Below are positions 40,667 through 44,381 of a stretch of 44,381 bases of DNA, in pieces; within the stretch, counting starts at the first letter, position 1; each line of letters begins with the position of its first letter. Below the pieces are notes generated by a model. It did not search any database. It was not told the origin of the DNA and worked only from the letters and a program-made list of their open reading frames with translations. This DNA is from a virus, in IMG/VR virus record IMGVR_UViG_3300006802_000170, positions 1 through 44,381 of that record. The stretch is one strand, 5' to 3'. Made by a program: the position numbers and the translations under genes.

Positions 40667-41521
40667 TTAAAATATGTATCTTATTTTATTCCAAGGTATT
40701 AGATCATCATGTATTTTAGTCCATTCTTTTATATAATTGTTTTTTAAATAATGTTTATACCTGAGATTATTACCTCCGTATTGTGATATTTTAGATTCTT
40801 GAATATCTGGAGTCCATAATAAGTCTTCACCTGTTAAATTATTAATTAAATTGTAAGTATGTTTAATAGCATTATGTGTAAGAAATATAACTTCACACTT
40901 AACTATATCTTTATAATCTACATAATCATTAACCATTAAAAACAAATCTTTATAATCTTCTAACCAATTATCATAAACAATAACAGGACTAAAGTTTATA
41001 TGAACATCATACCCAGCATCTATAAAAGCATCAATAGCTTTTATTCTATCAATTATTTTAGATGTATTAGGTTCTAATTTATCAGATATGTTTTGAGGCA
41101 TCAAACTAAATCTTATTCTAATCTTACCTTCTGGATTATAACTTATTAGATTTACATTAACATATTTAGTAGCAAATGAACCCATAGCTATAGGATGTTG
41201 TTTAAAGAAATCAAATATCTTTTGCCATTCATGATATTTAGAATGTAATGCAAAATCTTCATTACAGGAAATGTCATAAGTAATATAATTAGGATGAGTT
41301 TGATTAGGTTTATCTACAACAGCAAACATACAATGATTATTAATTTCTGTTAATATAGCCATTGTATTTTTTGCAATATCTAAACCTTCAGGTTTATATC
41401 TTTTCATATAACAATATGAACAATTATATAAACAACCATAACCAAAGCTAGGTGAAATAAAATCAGTTGATCTACCACTAGGTCTAATAATCATAGAGTT
41501 TCTAATTACTTTGTTTATCAT
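40667..41521 (-). CDS. Radical SAM enzyme, spore photoproduct lyase-like, 284 aa
   Basis: The [4Fe-4S] motif is C30-x3-C34-x2-C37 (GCLYNCSYCYMKRY). The rest follows the spore photoproduct lyase layout: ISCNEDFALH, SFATKYVN, IRIRFSLMPQ, then a helix with AIDAFIDAGYDVHINFSPVI. SPL uses a 5'-deoxyadenosyl radical to reverse thymine photodimers without light. A phage copy could repair UV damage in the phage genome; however, SPL-like proteins include members of unknown function, so the substrate is uncertain. The length is slightly shorter than Bacillus SPL. Confidence 0.75.
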   Translation of the reverse strand: MINKVIRNSMIIRPSGRSTDFISPSFGYGCLYNCSYCYMKRYKPEGLDIAKNTMAILTEINNHCMFAVVDKPNQTHPNYITYDISCNEDFALHSKYHEWQKIFDFFKQHPIAMGSFATKYVNVNLISYNPEGKIRIRFSLMPQNISDKLEPNTSKIIDRIKAIDAFIDAGYDVHINFSPVIVYDNWLEDYKDLFLMVNDYVDYKDIVKCEVIFLTHNAIKHTYNLINNLTGEDLLWTPDIQESKISQYGGNNLRYKHYLKNNYIKEWTKIHDDLIPWNKIRYIF

Positions 41522-41523
41522 AA

Positions 41524-41781
41524 TTACATATTTTTATCTAACAATTTAAGAACGTTTAGCCAGTTTTCTTTAGTTTTAAAATACACTTCCATAGTTGTAG
41601 CACCGCCTTTATCATTCATTAGATATATATCTAATCCATATAAAGATGTGTCATCTTTGTATGCATAATAACCTTTAAAATCAATTTGATTAAAACAAAA
41701 AGCTACATAATTATTTATGTAAACTTTAATTCTACCATTAACTATTTTAAATTTATAAGTATTTTTTTTCATAACTACCAT
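41524..41781 (-). CDS. Hypothetical beta-rich protein, 85 aa
   Basis: Alternating hydrophobic residues suggest mostly beta strands (YKFKIVNGRIKVYINNYVAF), ending in a short helix. No family recognised. Two bases separate it from the radical SAM gene, so they are co-transcribed. Confidence 0.6.
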   Translation of the reverse strand: MVVMKKNTYKFKIVNGRIKVYINNYVAFCFNQIDFKGYYAYKDDTSLYGLDIYLMNDKGGATTMEVYFKTKENWLNVLKLLDKNM

Positions 41782-41851
41782 ATCTTTTCGGGTGGGGTTA
41801 AGTTGTGTTTCATTTTATTTAAGTTTTTCTTTTACAAATATTTCAAATATT

Positions 41852-42049
41852 TTAACTTTCTCGTTCCTCAATTTGCCCTTTGCAAACCCACATAAATTCA
41901 GCAATTAAATTCTCATCACCTTCTCCGTTTTCTTTGTTAATGGCATTTCTATTGGTGGTCATAAATCTGTAATTATTGCCGTTGTGCTTTATGTAGCATA
42001 GCCATAATCCATTTTCCTTTTGTGTTATTTTTGTTATTTCGGTTGCCAT
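41852..42049 (-). CDS. Hypothetical protein, 65 aa, atypical base composition
   Basis: The start is taken at ATG 42049 (leader AATAAA), giving MATEITKITQKENGLW; the longer frame to 42139 would overlap the upstream gene and has a poor N-terminus. A beta hairpin with NGLWLCYIKHNGNNYRF is followed by an acidic helix. Codon use differs from neighbours, as in the zinc-ribbon gene upstream. Confidence 0.55.
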   Translation of the reverse strand: MATEITKITQKENGLWLCYIKHNGNNYRFMTTNRNAINKENGEGDENLIAEFMWVCKGQIEERES

Positions 42050-42095
42050 TTTATTTCGTTTATTTCGGGGTTGACGGATTGCGTATATTGAGATG

Positions 42096-42518
42096 TTATA
42101 AGCCATTTTGAAACAAAATATCTTTTTCAATTTTATCACCGACCAATTTACTAACCACCACTTCTTTTATATTATGGTCTTGGTTAGTTAGTGATATTAT
42201 TTTAGAAACAAACTTTTGATAATCATCATCCGTTTCTAATGTTCCACAAGTAGCACCTCCGAGAGTTGTTTCAACACGATATGCTCCGTATGGATTTTCA
42301 ATGTGTATTTCTTCGGGGACTAAGTTTTCAAACTCATATCCTTTGGCTTCATCCTTTTTTAAAAATTCACCATTTTCATCCCTTTTGTAATGGAATACTC
42401 TATGGTAGCCACAATCTGGGCAATTGATATATTCTTCACCAGATTTGTAGTAAAAATCGTCTATGCAATTCTCTTGTTTGCATCTTGGACATTCAATGTA
42501 ATCAATTACGCTTCCCAT
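42096..42518 (-). CDS. Zinc-ribbon protein, 140 aa, atypical base composition
   Basis: The N-terminal ribbon has CPRC (residues 10-13) and CPDCGY about 20 residues later, a Cys4 zinc-binding knuckle pair. The remaining 100 residues form an acidic alpha/beta domain (ETTLGGATCGTLETDDD). Proteins of this type are found in Bacteroidota genomes and phages without known function. Codons such as CGG, GGG and CCG-type are more frequent than in the surroundings, suggesting recent acquisition with the 65-aa gene. Confidence 0.7.
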   Translation of the reverse strand: MGSVIDYIECPRCKQENCIDDFYYKSGEEYINCPDCGYHRVFHYKRDENGEFLKKDEAKGYEFENLVPEEIHIENPYGAYRVETTLGGATCGTLETDDDYQKFVSKIISLTNQDHNIKEVVVSKLVGDKIEKDILFQNGL

Positions 42519-42530
42519 ATTGTTTGTGTT

Positions 42531-42788
42531 TTAAAGTTCATTAATATTTTCTCCAAAGAATCCTAAAGCTATAAAATAAGCTTCTTGTAGCTTACTTAAC
42601 TCTTGACTTACTAGAAACTGATACCAAGTACCTGGTTGAGCACGTTTTAAGATGTTTATATCAACTTTCTTACCTTTAAGTACCCAAATACACTGTTCAA
42701 CCATAAACTGCATGTCAGATTGCTCTAAATAAGTTTGAGGTATAAGTTGTTCTATTTTAGCTTTATTAGCTTCAGTCAACTTATTCAT
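42531..42788 (-). CDS. Hypothetical helical protein, 85 aa
   Basis: Not recognised. Helical throughout, with a Trp-containing centre (CIWVLKGKKVDINILKRA). Its start overlaps the stop of the 57-aa gene by 8 bases. Confidence 0.6.
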   Translation of the reverse strand: MNKLTEANKAKIEQLIPQTYLEQSDMQFMVEQCIWVLKGKKVDINILKRAQPGTWYQFLVSQELSKLQEAYFIALGFFGENINEL

Positions 42789-42954
42789 TATTTTTTAATA
42801 TTTTAGTTAGTTGTATACCTGTTATATCACTATGAGATAAACCTGTTTTAATTCTAGCTTTTATATCTACATTTTTAAATGTTGCTAGATATTCACGTTC
42901 AAATTCTGTCTCTGGAAAAATAAATAATCCATCTTTTGTATAATTTGTTATCAT
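42781..42954 (-). CDS. Hypothetical protein, 57 aa
   Basis: Open frame from ATG 42954 to TAA, overlapping the next gene by 8 bases. Charged, with a beta-like start (YTKDGLFIFPETEFER) and a helical end. No family recognised. It lies just downstream of the structured RNA region. Confidence 0.55.
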   Translation of the reverse strand: MITNYTKDGLFIFPETEFEREYLATFKNVDIKARIKTGLSHSDITGIQLTKILKNNE

Positions 42955-42980
42955 AATAACGATTAAATTGTTAATAATTG

Positions 42981-43061
42981 AGTGAGTTAAAGGATTTAAA
43001 CCTTTGTCTTATATGAACTAAGCAGGTGTTCATATCTATTCTTACATTAAACTAAACTCAC
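42981..43061 (-). tRNA. tRNA-like structure, non-canonical
   Basis: An 81-base cloverleaf can be drawn: 7-bp acceptor stem GTGAGTT/AACTCAC, a weak D-arm (GTTT/GAAT), an 8-bp anticodon-position stem ATATGAAC/GTTCATAT with a 9-base loop, a 5-base variable region and a 5-bp T-arm AAAGG/CCTTT with loop TTTAAAT. No CCA is encoded. The anticodon arm is too long and the T-loop has T at position 56, so it may be a degenerate tRNA or a tRNA mimic. If decoded naively the loop centre is TGC, but the acceptor lacks the alanine G-U pair. Confidence 0.35.
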
Positions 43062-43243
43062 AATGTGTATACCAATAGCATCTTAAGCTGACTGTCCCTA
43101 TTGGCTCTCGTAACTCAAAGTTACTTCCTTTCTTAGTTTGTACCATAGAGGTTTAATACTAGGAGGCATCTCACTGTGACAGCTTTGATGCACTTTGATT
43201 TCTTATAAAAGTTGTAGCTTTCCTGAACTTAAAGATTATCTCA
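43062..43243 (-). ncRNA. Candidate structured RNA upstream of the tRNA-like element
   Basis: This gap holds no open frame of note but several hairpins: CCAATAG/CTATTGG (43072-43104), GTAAC/GTTAC (43110-43124) and GCATC/GATGC (43166-43191) with an inner CTGT/ACAG stem. Base composition is less A/T-rich than other gaps. Together with 42981-43061 it would form an RNA of about 260 bases. It does not show group I or group II core motifs. Confidence 0.45.
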
Positions 43244-43417
43244 CTAACTTATTAATACTATAATTAATGTAAATATCTCTAATATTAATATTATTAAAGC
43301 ACTTAATAGTGCAATTATATTAACATATATAGGGGATATTAATAACATTTCATAGATATTTTGTAAAGTTAACATTATCATAATAATGATTAATGTTGCT
43401 AATAATGTTAATATCAT
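43244..43417 (-). CDS. Small membrane protein, 57 aa
   Basis: Two strongly hydrophobic helices (about 2-18 and 31-56), rich in Ile and Leu, separated by NIYEMLLISPIY; almost no charged residues. The gene ends with TAG, confirming that TAG is a stop here. Possibly a small inner-membrane protein affecting the host. No family recognised. Confidence 0.6.
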   Translation of the reverse strand: MILTLLATLIIIMIMLTLQNIYEMLLISPIYVNIIALLSALIILILEIFTLIIVLIS

Positions 43418-43423
43418 AGAGAG

Positions 43424-43570
43424 TTAGTTTAATAAGTACTTAGCTTTGTTTAATCTAAATGTATATATCTGAGCTATACTCAAAGTATATATACTTAGTC
43501 TTTTATCGTTTATAACTATATTAAATAGTTGTTTATCTTCTATTAGAAGATTTAGCATAGGGTTTGTCAT
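43424..43570 (-). CDS. Hypothetical protein, 48 aa
   Basis: The start overlaps the previous stop by 4 bases (ATGA). Mixed hydrophobic and basic residues, helical end. No family recognised. The overlap with the previous gene supports coding. Confidence 0.5.
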   Translation of the reverse strand: MTNPMLNLLIEDKQLFNIVINDKRLSIYTLSIAQIYTFRLNKAKYLLN

Positions 43571-43821
43571 AAAGTTTCTTTATAAGTTAATTTTGCATTA
43601 GGTTGATGTATTATTATATAGCTCCCATCTTTAATACCTTCTACTATAGTACTCACAGCAAATATAAAACTATTGCTGTTTATTGTTATATTTTTAAGTC
43701 TAACATTATAATAATCTATCGTAATACGGCTATTATCTATAATTTCAACAACCTCATACTTAGTGTTATTATATGATAATTGAAATATAAAACCTACAAC
43801 AATATCTTTTTTAGTTATCAT
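43567..43821 (-). CDS. Hypothetical beta-rich protein ending YKETL, 84 aa
   Basis: Mostly beta by pattern (FIFQLSYNNTKYEVVEII, then ITIDYYNVRL), probably a small barrel. The C-terminus is KLTYKETL, shared with the genes at 39821-40006 and 44079-44378. It overlaps both neighbours by a few bases. Confidence 0.6.
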   Translation of the reverse strand: MITKKDIVVGFIFQLSYNNTKYEVVEIIDNSRITIDYYNVRLKNITINSNSFIFAVSTIVEGIKDGSYIIIHQPNAKLTYKETL

Positions 43822-44095
43822 ATGTCATAGATTTAATAGTTTGTTCAATCTGTTTACCATAAACTAATCTCATATGATTACTCCAAGGTATACTATCAGG
43901 TATACCACATCTACGCTTAATTCTAAGCCAATCTGGTTCACTATTAACAATAGTTGATGTCTTAGTATCAACTTTGTTATTAGGTTTGTTAGAATCAATA
44001 TATAACACAGTTAAGAATATAAATAATACAAATATTAAGAATATTATAAAAGTAACTCTATTAGTATGATCATCTAAATCATAAAGTTTCTTCAT
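43811..44095 (-). CDS. Single-pass membrane protein, 94 aa
   Basis: One transmembrane helix near residues 14-33 (FIIFLIFVLFIFLTVLY) after a short charged N-terminus, then a polar domain with two Trp and a Cys. The orientation is probably N-in. No family recognised. Its start lies inside the end of the previous gene (17-base overlap). Confidence 0.65.
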   Translation of the reverse strand: MKKLYDLDDHTNRVTFIIFLIFVLFIFLTVLYIDSNKPNNKVDTKTSTIVNSEPDWLRIKRRCGIPDSIPWSNHMRLVYGKQIEQTIKSMTYDN

Positions 44096-44378
44096 ATGTT
44101 AATGTTTTAATTCTTAATATTTCACGTTTAGGATACCATAATACTAATGTACCAGGTTTATAATATTTCCTATCACTGTAATCATCTTCATCTGGACGCC
44201 CATTTAAACGCACAAGTATATGCTTTCCACGTATTTCTAATATTTGCGCTTCTACTTTAGTTTTATTTTCAGGATATTCACCGTGTACTTGAAGATCTGC
44301 ATAATCGTCATTGAACCAATCACAATCATTGTTTGTAACATCTCTTAAGATGACTAAATCGTTTACTTTGAGTTTCAT
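44079..44378 (-). CDS. Small SH3-like protein ending YEETL, 99 aa
   Basis: The N-terminus KLKVNDLVILRD and the later HILVRLNGRP and GTLVLWYPKREILRI suggest a small SH3/KOW-like barrel with an acidic loop. The C-terminus is TLTYEETL, shared with two other genes of the window. It ends 3 bases before the right edge of the window in its start direction, and its ATG is complete. Confidence 0.6.
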   Translation of the reverse strand: MKLKVNDLVILRDVTNNDCDWFNDDYADLQVHGEYPENKTKVEAQILEIRGKHILVRLNGRPDEDDYSDRKYYKPGTLVLWYPKREILRIKTLTYEETL

Positions 44379-44381
44379 AAT

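Noticed and set aside
42050-42139. N-terminal extension of the 65-aa gene to 42139
   Set aside because: It overlaps the zinc-ribbon gene by 44 bases and the extra residues look non-coding; ATG 42049 has an A-rich leader.
1-44381. CRISPR array, insertion sequence, or stop-codon reassignment
   Set aside because: No regularly spaced repeats or transposase were seen. TAA, TGA and TAG all end genes here and no conserved gene needs readthrough.

Overview
The window is AT-rich, densely packed phage DNA. It reads best as part of a crAss-like phage (Crassvirales) of a Bacteroidota host. Three things support this. First, a 3369-aa protein carries a DFDID motif in the context of the crAss-like single-polypeptide virion RNA polymerase, flanked by two other giant proteins with zincin and phage 'polyvalent protein' domains. 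Second, starts lack Shine-Dalgarno sites and sit in A-rich leaders, and one clear Bacteroidota-type promoter (TTG-N20-TATATTTG) is present. Third, a block of replication genes runs on the opposite strand. The standard code fits, with TAA, TGA and TAG all used as stops. The assignment is from recalled family features, not from a search.

Layout. 1-15.8 kb (+ strand): three consecutive giant genes, the first entering from outside the window. They are probably packaged in the virion and injected: a coiled-coil protein, the RNA polymerase polyprotein-like protein (LPD-type domain, two zincins, DUF4326-like domain, RNAP core) and a third zincin protein with membrane-like C-terminal segments. 15.8-44.4 kb (- strand, read right to left): from the right edge come about 25 small early-type genes, including a spore-photoproduct-lyase-like radical SAM enzyme, a DUF551-like protein, an AAA+ ATPase, Zn-binding proteins and a candidate structured RNA with a tRNA-like end. 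Then comes the replication module: family B DNA polymerase with a C-terminal clamp-binding motif, winged-helix protein, DnaB helicase, dNTP diphosphohydrolase-like protein, Sak4-like ATPase, SSB-like protein, primase, PPP phosphatase and RusA-like resolvase. Next is a ubiquitin-like conjugation cassette, then a FEN-type exonuclease, the ribonucleotide reductase genes nrdB and nrdA, a histone-H1-like small protein and a calcineurin-like phosphoesterase, ending at a terminator facing the giant genes.

The highlight is the cassette at 21.8-27.3 kb: a small beta-grasp (Ubl) protein, an E2-like protein, a JAMM metalloprotease, an E1/ThiF adenylating enzyme and an unrecognised 292-aa partner. The gene order resembles PRTRC-type cassettes. 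The JAMM gene is interrupted by a 1098-nt group I intron placed exactly between the HxH and SxxD halves of its catalytic motif. Joining the exons restores a perfect HxH-x7-SxxD in frame. The intron carries a LAGLIDADG homing endonuclease gene on the opposite strand. Unspliced RNA stops immediately after the second zinc-ligand histidine, so intron splicing would decide whether the phage makes an active deconjugating enzyme.

How the genes fit together (inference): the injected giant RNAP would transcribe early genes; RNR, nucleotide hydrolase, polymerase, helicase, primase, SSB-like, Sak4-like, RusA-like and FEN proteins would form a largely self-sufficient replication and recombination set; and the Ubl cassette, embedded in that operon, would modify a phage or host protein during replication.
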